A DNA stretch of 64,000 bases from Ziziphus jujuba (lineage: Eukaryota; Streptophyta; Magnoliopsida; Rosales; Rhamnaceae), in contig NC_083384.1 in the NCBI RefSeq assembly GCF_031755915.1, forward strand, positions 637,501-701,500, read 5' to 3'. Positions 54,550-64,000 of this stretch are shown here, piece by piece; positions within the stretch are counted from its first letter, which is position 1, and each line of letters starts with the position of its first letter. The notes beneath the pieces were generated by a model, which saw nothing but the letters and a program-made list of their open reading frames with translations, ran no database searches and was not told the DNA's origin. A program made the position numbers and the translations under genes.

Positions 54550-55553
54550 AATGTGGTGATCTTGCCACAATGTGCAAGGTAGTTCGGTTACACTTGCACT
54601 CTTTGTTTTGCAACATCAAAGACCAAACATTATTTATGTTTATGAATTTTATCTTATCTTGTAATGTTTAAGAACAATATCCTTTTTGTAATGCCCTAAG
54701 CTCATTATCTAGCTTAAGGCCTTTTTTGTCTAGTTGCTGGAATTGTATTTCCAGCAACATAAGTCCACTTCCTTGGATTCCGTTTGAAGTAGGTTTAGGA
54801 TTTGGACCTGAATTTTGGATATGATAAACTAGATATGAAGAGGAAGAAGCAGCAAAAATAATGGCCCAATTTGAAGCTGGGAAGGCTGAGTTAAGCCCAA
54901 AACAATCTGACCCTTGTGCAGTGTTGTTGCCCAGAAAACTGGGCAAAACTGCCTCGGGTTTAATTACTTTTGAATGGGTAAATGGACTTTGTTTTATCTG
55001 TTTTTTGAGTAGAACATAGTTTAATATTCAAAAAGGCTTCCCTCCAATTTTCAAGTCAAATGGAGCTGGTTTTCAAATTCAAATACCTTAGACAAGCTGA
55101 ACTGCCCATTAAAGAAGGTTTCTTGCATGCCCAGCACATTGATTAGAGTTAGTTGAGGTAGTTTGGCTTGGTTGGTTACTTTTAATGCTTTTGTATTTAT
55201 TGCTCAATATGGCAGCATGCCTTATTGTCTTTTTGATGTATTTAAAAGTATGAAAATTGTAATGAAAAACGTTGAGAAAGAAAATATTCAAAAAACAGAT
55301 TTTGAAAAACAAAATTTTTGGCTCTCTCTCTCTCAACTACTACATTTTTGGTTTCTTCTTCTTCCCAAAAGCTAACAACCTTCTCAAGAACCCTAAACCT
55401 CCATTAAAACCAGAAACAAAACCTAAACAAACCCAAAAAAAAAAACAAAATCAAGAACCAAGAACCAAGAACCAACAACAATCATTCTTGACTAACACCT
55501 TGAATGATTGTGCTCTAGGGTACAACAACATAAACCTACACCAAATTCCATCA
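54544..55553 (+). repeat. C1 3' LTR
   Basis: It is 1010 bp, TGTTGAAATGTGG to TTCCATCA. It is followed by ATTTT (TSD) and plastid spacer. Confidence 0.92.
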
Positions 55554-55735
55554 ATTTTGGGTTAAGAAGATGTGAAAATGCCTCTCTTTATATAAGAACG
55601 GTGCATTCCAAGGTGTAAAGTGGGAGAGAAGGGATTTCATAATTGGGGTTTTGAATAGATGATCTTTTCATTTTTCATTTTTTTTTCATATGGAAAAAAT
55701 AAAGTAATAAGAATGAGAGATGTTAAGCTTTTTAT
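55554..55735. other. trnR-rrn5 plastid spacer, right part
   Basis: Continuation of the spacer interrupted by C1, up to the 3' end of rrn5. No gene. Confidence 0.65.
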
Positions 55736-55845
55736 CATCATAGCATCGAGCTATTTTTTCGCAGGACCTCCCCTACTGTATCGTCACTACAGTAGAGTTT
55801 AACCACCAAGTTCCGGATGGATTGGTGTGGTTCCTCTACGCTTAG
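55736..55845 (-). rRNA. rrn5: rrn5 (plastid 5S rRNA), 3' 110 nt, split by C2
   Basis: The plus strand GAGCTATTTTTTCGCAGGAC, then CTCCCCTACTGTATCGTCAC and AACCACCAAGTTCCGGATGG, matches the complement of plastid 5S rRNA with scattered substitutions. It is cut at CTTAG (55841-55845) by C2; the remaining 5' end is at 61722-61738. It is a pseudogene. Confidence 0.9.
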
Positions 55846-56839
55846 TGATGCAATTTGGTGTAGGTTTACGTTGTTGTACCCTAGAGCACAATCATACAAG
55901 GTGTTAGTCAAGAATGATTGTTGTTGGTTCATGATTCTTGATTTTGTTTTTTTTTTTTTTGGGTTTGTTATGGTTTTGTTTCTGGTTTTAATGGAGGTTT
56001 AGGGTTCTTGGGAAGGTTGTTAGCTTTTGGGAAGAAGAAGAAACCAAAATGTAGTAGTTGAGAGAGAGAGAGCCAAAAATGTTGTTTTTCAAAATCTGTT
56101 TTTTGAATATTTTCTTTCTCAACGCTTTTCATTACAATTTTCATACTTTTAAATACATCAAAAAGACAATAAGGCATGCTACCATATTGAGCAATAAATA
56201 CAAAAGCATTAAAAGTAACCAACCAAGCCAAACTACCTCAACTAACTCTAATCAATGTGCTGGGCATGCAAGAAACCTTCTTTAATGGGCAGTTCAGCTT
56301 GTCTAAGACATTTGAATTTGAAAACCAGCTCCATTTGACTTGAAAATTGGAGGGAAGCCTTTTTAAATATTAAAATATTTTATAACCAAAAACCATATAA
56401 AACAAAGTCCATTTACCCATTCAAAAGTAATCAAACCCGAGGCAGTTTTGCCCAGTTTTCTGGGCAACAAAACTGCACGGGTGTCAGATTGTTTTGGGTT
56501 TAACTCAGCCTTCCCAGCTCCAATTTGGGCCATTATTTTTGCTTCTACTTCCTCTGCATGTCTAGTTTACCATATCCAAAATTAAGATCCAAATTCCAAA
56601 CCTACTTCAAACGGCATCCAAGGAAGTGAACTTATGTTGCTGGAAATACAATTCCAGCAACTAGACAAAAAGGCCCTAAGCTAGATAATGAGCTTAGGGC
56701 ATTACAAAAAGGATATTGTTATTAAACATTACAAGATAAAATAAAATGCATAAACATAAATAATGTTTGGTTTTTTATGTTGCAAAACAAAGAGTGCAAG
56801 TTAACCGAACTACCATGCACATTGTAGCAAGATCACCAC
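55846..56839 (-). repeat. C2 3' LTR, missing its outermost internal-side bases
   Basis: It begins TGATGCAATTTGGTG and reads as a full LTR to AGATCACCACA. The terminal TTTCAACA seen in every other copy is replaced by TGTTTGGTTTTTTTATG. Confidence 0.88.
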
Positions 56840-57406
56840 ATGTTTGGTTTTTTTATGTTGAACCCTTTTGAGGATAACCAAGGTCCTCCAATAATTTCCT
56901 AAGCCAAATGCATTGATTTGCACATGAAGAGCAAGCAATGTACTCGGCTTCAGCGGTGCTTTGAGCGGTTGTTGCTTGCTTCTTGTATTCCATGAGAATG
57001 GTCCACTACCAAGTGAGAAAAGATACCCCGAAGTGCTCTTCATATCATCCAAGCATCCAGCCCAATCACTATCCGAGTAGGCCATTAATCTCATCACATC
57101 TTGCCTATCATACCAAAATCCAAAGTCTTGTGTTCCTTTTAAGTATCTAAGAATTCTTTTGGCACCTACAAAATGGTTTTGGGATGGTGCTTGCATATAT
57201 CTTGACAAAACACATGTGGCATGCATAATATCCGGTCTTGATGAACATACATAGAGCAAACTTCCTATCATGCTTCTATATAGGGTCAGGTTTACCTTTG
57301 GTGTGCCATCCTCCTTCTTGTATTTGTCTCCTTGGCTCATTGGTGTTGACATTGGCTTGCATTCATCAAGGTTGAACTTTTTCAAAAGATCTTTGATGTA
57401 TTTCTC
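56840..57406 (-). pseudogene. C2 RT end and partial RNase H
   Basis: The minus strand reads EKYIKDLLKKFNLDECKPM, TLYRSMIGSLLYVCSSRPD and SDSDWAGCLDDMKST, then a frameshift after FSWN. It runs to KRVQH-like sequence (GGTTCAACAT), where C1 continues with the CDN and ADFFTK motifs. Those 240 or so bases are deleted here. A stop (TAA for CAA) at about 57409 separates it from the RT frame. Confidence 0.85.
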
Positions 57407-58102
57407 TTAAAATATGAAAATACCCCTAGAGCATTGCATCACTTCCACTCCAAGGAAGTAATTCATTTCACCAAGGCTTGACATGTCAAACTCCTTTTCA
57501 AGTTCATTTTTCAAAACTTCCACATTCTTTTCATTTTCACCCGTGACCAACAAATCATCCACATAGAGTGAGATAACAATCATGCCTTCTTCATTCCTTC
57601 TGTATAGTGTTGGCTCATTTGGACTACTCCTAAAGCCTTGGTAGGTCAAGTAACCATCAATGTTGCCATACCAAGCCCTAGGTGCTTGCTTTAACCCGTA
57701 AAGTGCCTTGTGTAGATGGTAGACTTTGTCCTCATGTCCTTGAACAATGAAGCCCTCGGGTTGCTTGACATAAACCTCCTCTTGAAGCACACCATTCAAG
57801 AAAGCCGACTTTACATCAAGGTGGTACACCTTCCATGACATTGAGGCCGAGATGGATAGGATGAGCCTTATGGTCTCCATTCTTGCAACTGGTGCAAACG
57901 TCTCTCCATAATCTACACCCGCTTGTTGTGCATAACCTTTTGCCACAAGCCTTGCCTTGTGCCTGCATATTGTTCCATCCGGGTTGAACTTGGTCCTAAA
58001 GATCAACTTTACACCAATTGGTTTCTTGTTTTTAGGTTTAGAAACCAAAGACCAAGTTTCATTCTTTTCTATCATATCCATTTCGGTTTGCATGGCCTCC
58101 AT
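57407..58102 (-). pseudogene. C2 reverse transcriptase
   Basis: The frame covers EAMQTEMDMIEKNETWSLV, RLVAKGYAQQAGVDYGETFA, HLDVKSAFLNGVLQEEVYVK, ALYGLKQAPRAWYGNIDGY and catalytic YVDDLLVTGENEK to GIFIF, then TAA. It aligns without gaps to the RT of C1. It is separated from the integrase frame by a slip in an A-run near 58109-58117. Confidence 0.88.
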
Positions 58103-59807
58103 CTACCCTTTTTTTTTGCATAGCTTCTTGAGCATTGGTAGGATCACTCAAGGCAACATTGCACCTTTCATATATTTCGAACAATGGCCTTTCTCCTCTA
58201 ACACCATCTCCAATCTCCAATTCGGCTCCAATGGTCTCAAGTGCATCCTCCTCATCATCTTCATTTTCTTCATTGTCATTGTCATTGGTTTCTTCTTCTT
58301 CATCATCCAACCGAACATTATCTTCATGGACAAGAAGCTCCTCCTTTGTCCAATCCCAAACAGCATCCTCATCAATCCTCACATCCCTTGTTACCACAAG
58401 TTTCTTGGTTTCCAAGTTGAAAACCCTAAAACCTTTGGTAACCTCATTAAAACCGACCAAGATACCCACATTTGCCCTTTTGTCAAGCTTGTCTCTCATG
58501 TGTGGATAAACATGAAGAAAACAAACACTTCCAAAGATTTTTATGTTGTCCAAATATGGTTTTTGTCCATACCATCTCTCATAGGGTGTCTTGGACTCAT
58601 TGGCCTTGGTGTATGCTCGGTTTTGGATGTAGCTAGCCGTGTATATGGCTTCGGCCCAAAACTTCTTTGTCATGTTCTTCTCATGTATCATGCACCTTGC
58701 CATCTCCATCAAGGTCCTATTTTTCCTCTCACAAACACCATTTTGTTGTGGTGTGTATGGTGTTGTGAATTGATGCACCATTCCATTTTCTTTGCAAAAA
58801 TCCTCCATAGCCAAGCTTGTATATTCTCCACCATTGTCGGTTCTCAAGCACTTCATCCTTGCATTGCTTTGGGTTTCCACCATCTTTTTGAATTCCATGA
58901 ACTTCTCAAGTACTTGTGACTTGGTTGTTAGAAAATATACCCAACACATCCTTGAGTAGTCATCAATGAAGGTTTGGAAGTTCTTACATCCTCCAATTGA
59001 TGACAAACTCATCGGTCCACACACATCCGAATGGACTAGCTCAAGCTTCTCCTTAGCTCTCCATGAACCGACTTTAGGGAATGGAAGCCGTGTGGATTTC
59101 CCTAGTTGGCATACATCACATAGGCTTTTCATCTCCTCAATCTTTGGCATGTCCTTCACAATGGCATTGGTGTTTTTCATGGCACCATAGCTAGAATGCC
59201 CAAGTCTTTTATGCCAAAGTTGAGAAATGGACTCCACTTTGGTTTTTAAGACTTGTTCATTCTTATCTAGGTCCAATCTATGGATTTTATCCTTCAATGG
59301 TACCTTAAACAGCTCATTACCACAAGCATCATATATGATACATCCATCTTTTGCAAAATTTAAAGCAAAGCCTCTTTCTACCAATTGTGCTACACTAAGC
59401 AATTTTTCACACAAACTAGGAACATATAGCACATCTTTTATAATTTTGGTACCTTCCTTGGTGTTCAAGCACACATCTCCTTTGCCTTCTACTTTCATGA
59501 ACCGGCCATCACCAATCTTCACTTTGGTTTTGTAGTTTCGGTCAAGCTCCATAAAGCCATCCTTTTGGAAACTCATGTGGTGTGAGCAACCACTATCCAC
59601 AAGCCAACCGAGACCACTACTTGTGGCTTTAAGGCATGTGGCCACAAATAGGTTCTCAGCTTCTTCATTAACCACATTGGCTTGTTGTCTCCTTTCCTTG
59701 CATACTTTGGCAATGTGGCCTTTTCCTCCACATCTTTCACAAGATGCATCTGGCCTCCAAAAACACTTGGATGGTGGATGTCCAAGCTTCTTGCAATGAG
59801 GGCAAGG
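58103..59807 (-). pseudogene. C2 zinc knuckles, protease and integrase
   Basis: The minus-strand frame contains knuckles CPHCKKLGHPPSKC and CERCGGKGHIAKVC, protease WLVDSGCSHHMSF, preintegrase LWHKRLGHSSYGAM, and integrase zinc-binding CDVCQLGK. The integrase core follows with HSDVCGPMSL, FIDDYSRMCWVYFL, CLRTDNGGEYTS and TPQQNGVCERKNRTLMEMAR, then the C-terminal region KIFGSVCFLHVYP and an acidic spacer before RT. The catalytic D, D and E are all visible. It joins gag by a 1-bp deletion near 59806 and RT by the A-run slip, so no full polyprotein can form. Confidence 0.9.
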
Positions 59808-60604
59808 GAATGCCCTCCTCGGTTTTGATGGCTTTGTTGTTGTTGTTGTTGATTCCATCCACTTTTGTTATTGTTTATGTTGTTGTTGGTTGTAAAACCG
59901 GTTTGGTTGGTGTTGTTGCTCTTCCTTCCTTTATTCTTCTTTTTGTTGCCGTGGCCACCATAGAATGCACTCTCGATGGTCTCCTCCTTTCTTATCGCCC
60001 TCCTTTGTTCGGTTGCTTGAAGAGCATTGATGAGCTCACTCAAGTTTATTTCACTAAGATTTCTAGATTCTTCAAGGGAGGAAATCTTAGCTTCAAACCT
60101 TTCGGGTAAGCTCACCAATACTTTCTCTACTACCCTTTGATCGGTCAATTGCTCACCAAGGACCCGAATTTGATTTACCACTTTGAGCATCTTTTCCGTG
60201 AAATTCTTGACAAGCTCATTCTCCTTCATCTTCAAGGTCTCAAACTTTCTTCTTAGGTTTAAAACTTGCATTTGCCGAGTTTTAGTATTTCCATGGAACT
60301 TCTCTTGAAGCTTTATCCAAACCTCTCTAGCATTTGTGCATGACATTATCCTTGTAAAAATAGAATCACTCATGGAGGAGTGCAAGGCAGTGAGGGCCTT
60401 GAACCCCTTGGCAACTTCGGCCTCATGTGCATTTCTTTGTGCTTGGGTTGCATTAGCTCTCAACTCTTCCACTACATAACCTTCTTCTATGACTTCCCAT
60501 AAACCAAAGGCTTGAAGGTAGGCTTTCATTTTTATACTCCAAATGGAATAGTTTTGGCCTCCAAACTTAGGTGGTGTTGGGGTTGCAAAGGATTGTGAGG
60601 CCAT
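59808..60604 (-). pseudogene. C2 gag
   Basis: ATG 60604 opens MASQSFATPTPPKFGGQNYS. The Ty1/copia Gag domain is intact: MKAYLQAFGLWEVIEEGY, SSMSDSIFTRIMSC, VWIKLQEKFHGN, LPERFEAKISSLEESRNLS. A Gln/Asn-rich low-complexity region (NNTNQTGFTTNNN, WNQQQQQQ) precedes the knuckles. A 1-bp deletion after GGH shifts the frame. C1 has stops at two positions that are sense here. Confidence 0.87.
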
Positions 60605-60789
60605 TTGAAAAAATGGTTTTTGAAAAGTTTTGAAAAATGGACACAATAACAAGCTCTCGGGTGGTGGTGAGTTTCAACTAGTCTTTTTGGGAGGTTTTGG
60701 TTTCGGTTGGAAGGTTTTAGGTGGGGGATCCTCTCACAAATAAAATGGTCTAGGTTGAAAGCTCACAAGGTCCTAAGAAATTACACTAT

Positions 60790-60801
60790 GCTCTGATACC
60801 A
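60790..60801 (-). other. C2 primer binding site
   Basis: Plus strand GCTCTGATACCA immediately next to the 5' LTR; initiator-Met tRNA type. Confidence 0.9.
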
Positions 60802-61721
60802 TGATGGAATTTGGTGTAGGTTTATGTTGTTGTACCCTAGAGCATAATCATTAAAGGTGTTAGTCAAGAATGATTGTTGTTGGTTCATGGTTCTTGATTT
60901 TGGGAAGAAGAAGAAACCAAAATGTAGTAGTTGAGAGAGAGAGAGCCAAAAATGTTGTTTTTCAAAATCTATTTTTTGAATATTTTCTTTCTCAACGTTT
61001 TTCATTACAATTTTCGTACTTTTAAATACATCAAAAACACAATAAGGCATGCTGCCATATTGAGCAATAAATACAAAAGCATTAAAAGTAACCAACCAAG
61101 CCAATCTACCTCAACTAACTCTAATCAATGTGCTGGGCATGCAAGAAACCTTCTTTAATGGGCAGTTCAGCTTGTCTAAGGAATTTGAATTTAAAAACCA
61201 GATTCATTTGACTTGAAAATTGGAGGGAAGCCTTTTTGAATATTAAACTATGTTCTAGCCAAGAAACAGATTAACAAAAGTCCATTTACCCATTCAAAAG
61301 TAATCAAACCCGAGGCAGTTTTGCCTAGTTTTCTGGGTAGCAAAACTGCACAAGGGTCAGATTGTTTTGGGTTTAACTTAGCCTTCCCAGCTCCAAATTG
61401 GCCCATTCTCTTTGCTACTGCTTCCTCTACATGTCTAGTTTACCATATCCAAAATTCAGATTCAAATCCCAAACCTACTTCAAACGGCATCCAAGGAAGT
61501 GAACTTATATTGCTGGAAATACAATTCCAGCAACTAGACAAAAAGGCCCTAAGCTAGATAATGAGCTTAGGGCATTACAAAAAGGAATTGTTCTTAAATA
61601 TTACAAGATAAAATAAAATGTATAAACATAAATAATGTTTGGTTTTTAATGTTGTAAAACAAAGAGTGCAAGTGTAACCGAACTACCTTGCACATTGTGG
61701 CAAGATCACCACATTTCAACA
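60802..61721 (-). repeat. C2 5' LTR
   Basis: It is 920 bp, shorter than the about 1010 bp of C1, because 80-90 bp between TTCTTGATTTTG and GGGAAGAAGAAG are missing (compare 55930-56035). It ends CATTTCAACA before the TSD CCTAG. Confidence 0.9.
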
Positions 61722-61738
61722 CCTAGGACACTAGAATA
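61722..61738 (-). rRNA. rrn5: rrn5, 5' 17 nt beyond C2
   Basis: CCTAGGACACTAGAATA completes the 5' end of plastid 5S rRNA. It follows the C2 insertion and includes its TSD. Confidence 0.85.
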
Positions 61739-61932
61739 TCGAACCATGAACAACAAAAGTCATGAAAGAAAGGCATTCCATCCCTTGGATAGATAGAGAG
61801 GGAGGGTAGAGCTTTCAGTTTTTTCATGTTGTCAAGGAGTTGAACAATGGTTTTTTCTTGTTGTCAAAGAGTTGAGCAATGAAAATAGATGGCGAGTGCG
61901 TGATTGAATTGATCGGGTCATGTAGGAACGAG
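61739..61932. other. rrn5-rrn4.5 plastid spacer
   Basis: Spacer with an imperfect 32-bp direct repeat (TTTTTTCATGTTGTCAAGGA near 61822 and TTTTTTCTTGTTGTCAAAGA near 61853). No gene. Confidence 0.65.
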
Positions 61933-62035
61933 GTTCAAGTCTACCGGTCTGTTAGGATGCCTCAACTGCATACATCATTGCACTTCCACTTAACACCTAT
62001 CATAATGATAAATGGCTCGTCTCGCTGAGATCTTC
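61933..62035 (-). rRNA. rrn4.5: rrn4.5 (plastid 4.5S rRNA), full length, decayed
   Basis: It is 103 nt, the normal length. The plus strand starts GTTCAAGTCTACCGGTCTG and contains GCATACATCATTGCACTTCC and GGCTCGTCTCGCTGAGATC. A few substitutions are present (for example AGATCTCAGCG for AGGTCACGGCG). The 4.5S is specific to plastids of land plants. Confidence 0.92.
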
Positions 62036-62109
62036 TCTTGAATTCTCAAAACTTCTGTCGCTTCACCCCCATAGGGGCAGAAAACCCATCGCTATCTTAG
62101 CTGTGCTAC

Positions 62110-63105
62110 CGAAAGCTCTAGGGAAGTTGGATTAGGAGAGCACTCATCTTGGGGTGGGCTTACTACTTAGATTATTTCAGCAGTTATCCACTCCATGCTT
62201 GGCTACCCAGCGTTTACCGTGGGCACGATAGCTAGTACACCAGAGGTGCATCCGTCTTGATCCTCTCGTACTAGGGAAAGGTTCTCTCAATGCTCTAACA
62301 CCTACACCGAATATGGACCGAACTGTCTCACGACATTCTGAACCCAGCTCACGTATCGATTTAATGGGAGAACAGCCCAACCTTTGGAACATACTACAGC
62401 CCTACGTGGGAAAGAGCCGACATCGAGGTGCCAAACCTTCCTGTCAATGGGAGCTTTTGAGGAGGATCAGCCTGTTATCCCTATAGTAACTTTTATCCGT
62501 TGAGCGACAGCCCTTCCACTCGGCACCGTCGGATCACCAAGGTCGACTTTCATCCCTGCTCGATGGGTGGTTCTTATAGTCAAGCTCCTTTTTGCATTTG
62601 CACTCGAGGGCCAATCTCCATCTGGCCCGCGGAAACCTTTACAGGCCTTCGCTACCTTTTAGGAGGCCTATGCCCTATAGAAACTGTTTACCTGAGACTG
62701 TCCTTTGGCCCGTAGGTTTTGACATAAGGTTAGAATTCTAGCTCTTCCATAGTGGTATCTCACTGATGGCTCGGCCCCCCCGGAAGGAGGCCTTCTTCAC
62801 CCTCCACCTAAGCTGCGCAGGAAAGGCCCAAAGCCAACCCCAGGGAATAGTTAAGCTTCATAGGGTCTTTCTACCCAAGTACTGGCTGTCCCTACCGTCA
62901 CAAAAATGTCTATTTCACCGAGCCTCTCTCTAAGATAGTGTCCCGATCATCACGACTTTGGTACGGGTTAGAACTTACCCGACAAAGAATTTTGCTACCT
63001 TAAGATCGTTATAGTTACGGCCGTCGCTCACCGGGACTTTAGTCACTGGCTCCCCTGTCATCAGGTCACCAACTTCCTTGATCTTCTAGTATTGGGTAGG
63101 CGTCA
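62110..63105 (-). rRNA. rrn23: rrn23 (plastid 23S rRNA), 3' third, interrupted by G5
   Basis: About 1 kb complementary to the 3' domains of 23S rRNA, including the conserved AGGAGGATCAGCCTGTTATC, CCGTTGAGCGACAGCCC and CTTACCCGACAAAGAATTT. The 3' boundary is approximate. It breaks at 63105, where a gypsy LTR begins; the remainder would lie beyond the window. Scattered CG-to-TG/CA changes (GCTCGATGGGTGG for GCTCGACGGGTGG) show nuclear-style decay. Open frames at 62177-62715 are rRNA shadows. Confidence 0.92.
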
Positions 63106-63400
63106 TGATGCGAATCCGCCCAAGCTCGCACAACCAACAACTCACTGGGGTACTGATCCGATACGGATGAAGGCTGGACCGACCACTAGGGCTCAAGCTA
63201 AGAGGCTTAAGGACAACCTTGCTGCCTTTATCCAGAAAGTAATTCATTCTCAAAAGGGCTTGTCCATACCTGAAGATAAAAGACCTATTTTAAGTATCCA
63301 AGTGGTGAAGGTTGATACATCGGACACCCATACATCGGACATTTGATATCGGACACCCATGCCTCGGACATCTGACATAACTTAGTTCGGACATCACGCA

Positions 63401-63540
63401 GACATAAGTTAGCTCGGACAGTCATAAGTTAGCTTGGACGGACATAAGTTAGCTCGGACAGTCATGAGTTAGCTCGGACAGTCATAAGTTAGCTCAGACA
63501 GACATAAGTTAGCTCGGACAGTCATGAGTTAGCTCGATTG
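63401..63540. repeat. 20-bp tandem repeat array in the G5 LTR (seven units)
   Basis: Seven units in exact 20-bp register, of the form GACATAAGTTAGCTCGGACA or GTCATRAGTTAGCTCGGACA; GACATAA-type units are 1, 3 and 6, the others GTCAT-type. The last unit decays to CTCGATTG. A looser series of ATCGGACACCCAT-like repeats precedes it (63318-63400). No other gypsy LTR in the window has it. Confidence 0.9.
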
Positions 63541-63773
63541 AAGACATAATTCAGCATAGATGTCAAAGTCAACTCGTTACCTAATTTGCGTTTGACTTTG
63601 GGTTTTTATTTATTTATTTGCTGGACAAATAAGTTTAGGAATGTTTTTATTTTATTATTTTGTTTGTAAATTAATTAATTCCTAATTGAAAATAAGGTAA
63701 TTAATTAATTAGATTCAGAAAATGAAAGATTCGGTCAAGCTAGAACTCTTCATTATGTGGCCGATTTTTCCTA

Positions 63774-63816
63774 AGGTTTTTAGGGTTTATTTTGTTTCTT
63801 TCAAAGCCTATTTAAA
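63774..63816 (+). promoter_or_regulatory. G5 LTR promoter motifs
   Basis: TAAGGTTT then TAGGGTTTA (the first of the telo-box pair has one change), followed by TATTTAAA at 63809-63816. Spacing is the same as in G1. Confidence 0.45.
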
Positions 63817-64000
63817 GGCTTAATTTTTAATAAGAATAAAACTTTGATTTGATTGAGAAAATACTTGTGAGATTAATTATCTCTTTGTTCTTTGAGAACA
63901 CCTAAAACACCATTAGAGAATTGGTTGTTTTAGCTTGACTTATCAATAGGTTTTCCATCCCCTATTGTGGCGTCTACATTATACCAAGATTTCTAATCAC

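Larger units (their letters stand above)
43777..55553 (+). mobile_element. C1: copia-type LTR retrotransposon split by G3
   Basis: It sits in the trnR-rrn5 spacer with TSD ATTTC (43772-43776) / ATTTT (55554-55558). LTRs are 1011 and 1010 bp. The internal region is 44788-47535 plus 53863-54543, once G3 is removed. Order gag, protease, truncated integrase region, RT, RNase H is Ty1/copia. Nearly the whole coding region is one frame with three nonsense codons, and an internal deletion has removed the integrase core. Confidence 0.93.
55846..61721 (-). mobile_element. C2: copia-type LTR retrotransposon in rrn5
   Basis: It is 5876 bp on the minus strand with TSD CTTAG (55841-55845) / CCTAG (61722-61726). 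5' LTR 60802-61721, primer site, gag, protease, complete integrase, RT, partial RNase H, 3' LTR 55846-56839. It is the same family as C1 and the solo LTR in ndhF, and the only copia copy here with an integrase domain. It is inactive: frameshifts, a nonsense codon, and a deletion that removed the end of RNase H, the polypurine tract and the first bases of the 3' LTR. Confidence 0.93.
63106..64000 (+). mobile_element. G5: gypsy LTR in rrn23, running off the window
   Basis: It begins TGATGCGAATCCGCCC, the family's LTR start, inside rrn23 after CGTCA (the candidate TSD, 63101-63105). The LTR-encoded frame is open ([36 protein letters not shown]). The middle is replaced by a 20-bp tandem repeat array. 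The telo-box, the TATTTAAA box (63809-63816) and the CCTATTGTGGCG region follow. The LTR end is not reached, so a solo LTR and a complete element cannot be told apart. Confidence 0.85.

Noticed and set aside
57957..58919. A 320-codon plus-strand ORF
   Set aside because: Antisense to the integrase/RT region of C2, with no conserved motif.
62177..62715. ORFs of 71 codons on both strands
   Set aside because: They fall within 23S rRNA sequence and are shadows of it.
63401..63540. CRISPR-like array
   Set aside because: 20-bp units are directly adjacent without spacers, inside a plant retrotransposon LTR.
1..64000. Window being plastid or mitochondrial genome
   Set aside because: Plastid genes are heavily broken, and many LTR elements with 5-bp target duplications interrupt them. 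CG decay is typical of methylated nuclear DNA. A mitochondrial location is not strictly excluded but is much less likely.

Overview
The window reads as nuclear DNA of a flowering plant (probably a eudicot; I cannot name the species). It consists almost entirely of decayed plastid DNA, a NUPT, broken up by long terminal repeat (LTR) retrotransposons. The plastid genes carry nonsense codons, frameshifts and deletions. Several changes are CG to TG/CA, the decay expected of methylated nuclear cytosines. Retroelement insertions flanked by 5-bp target-site duplications (TSDs) also fit the nucleus better than an organelle. Only bases 1 to about 708 are neither plastid nor recognisable element.

Plastid layout. 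Copy 1 (1891-14115) carries ycf1 (3' part), rps15, ndhH and the start of ndhA. Copy 2 (23542-63105) repeats ycf1 (3' part), rps15 and ndhH, then runs through ndhA with its intron, ndhI, the 3' half of ndhF, the inverted-repeat ycf1 5' fragment, half of trnN, trnR, rrn5, rrn4.5 and the 3' third of rrn23. This is the usual plastome order, with one collinear deletion between ndhI and ndhF. The two copies share at least two in-frame stops 30 nt apart in ycf1, so they look like a duplication made after decay began. Nothing here is likely to work as a plastid gene.

Mobile elements. I name them by superfamily (G = Ty3/gypsy-like, C = Ty1/copia-like). Solo gypsy LTR 714-1886; G1 2563-8924 in ycf1; GA about 14116-23541, truncated at both ends, with G2 14705-21042 nested inside it; G4 29031-35597 in ndhH; solo copia LTR 40357-41392 in ndhF; C1 43777-55553 in the trnR-rrn5 spacer, with G3 47536-53862 nested in its pol; C2 55846-61721 in rrn5; G5 LTR from 63106 in rrn23, running off the window. 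5-bp TSDs can be read at both ends of all these except GA and G5.

The most interesting object is the gypsy family. All five internal regions present (G1, G2, G3, G4, GA) share one deletion junction. It fuses the end of the reverse transcriptase thumb region directly to the integrase C-terminus, so RNase H and the integrase core are gone. G1-G3 also lack most of the RT and carry a second, GA-like linker module, which looks like a recombinant. The copies nevertheless have TSDs and near-identical LTRs, so they must have moved using enzymes from elsewhere. G2 keeps an uninterrupted frame of about 1005 codons (Gag, zinc knuckle, protease-like domain, linker, integrase C-terminus, LTR-encoded tail). 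G2 and G3 share a DSG to DSR change in the protease active site. This is a mobile gag-only (TR-GAG-like) family with a coding tail inside the LTR.
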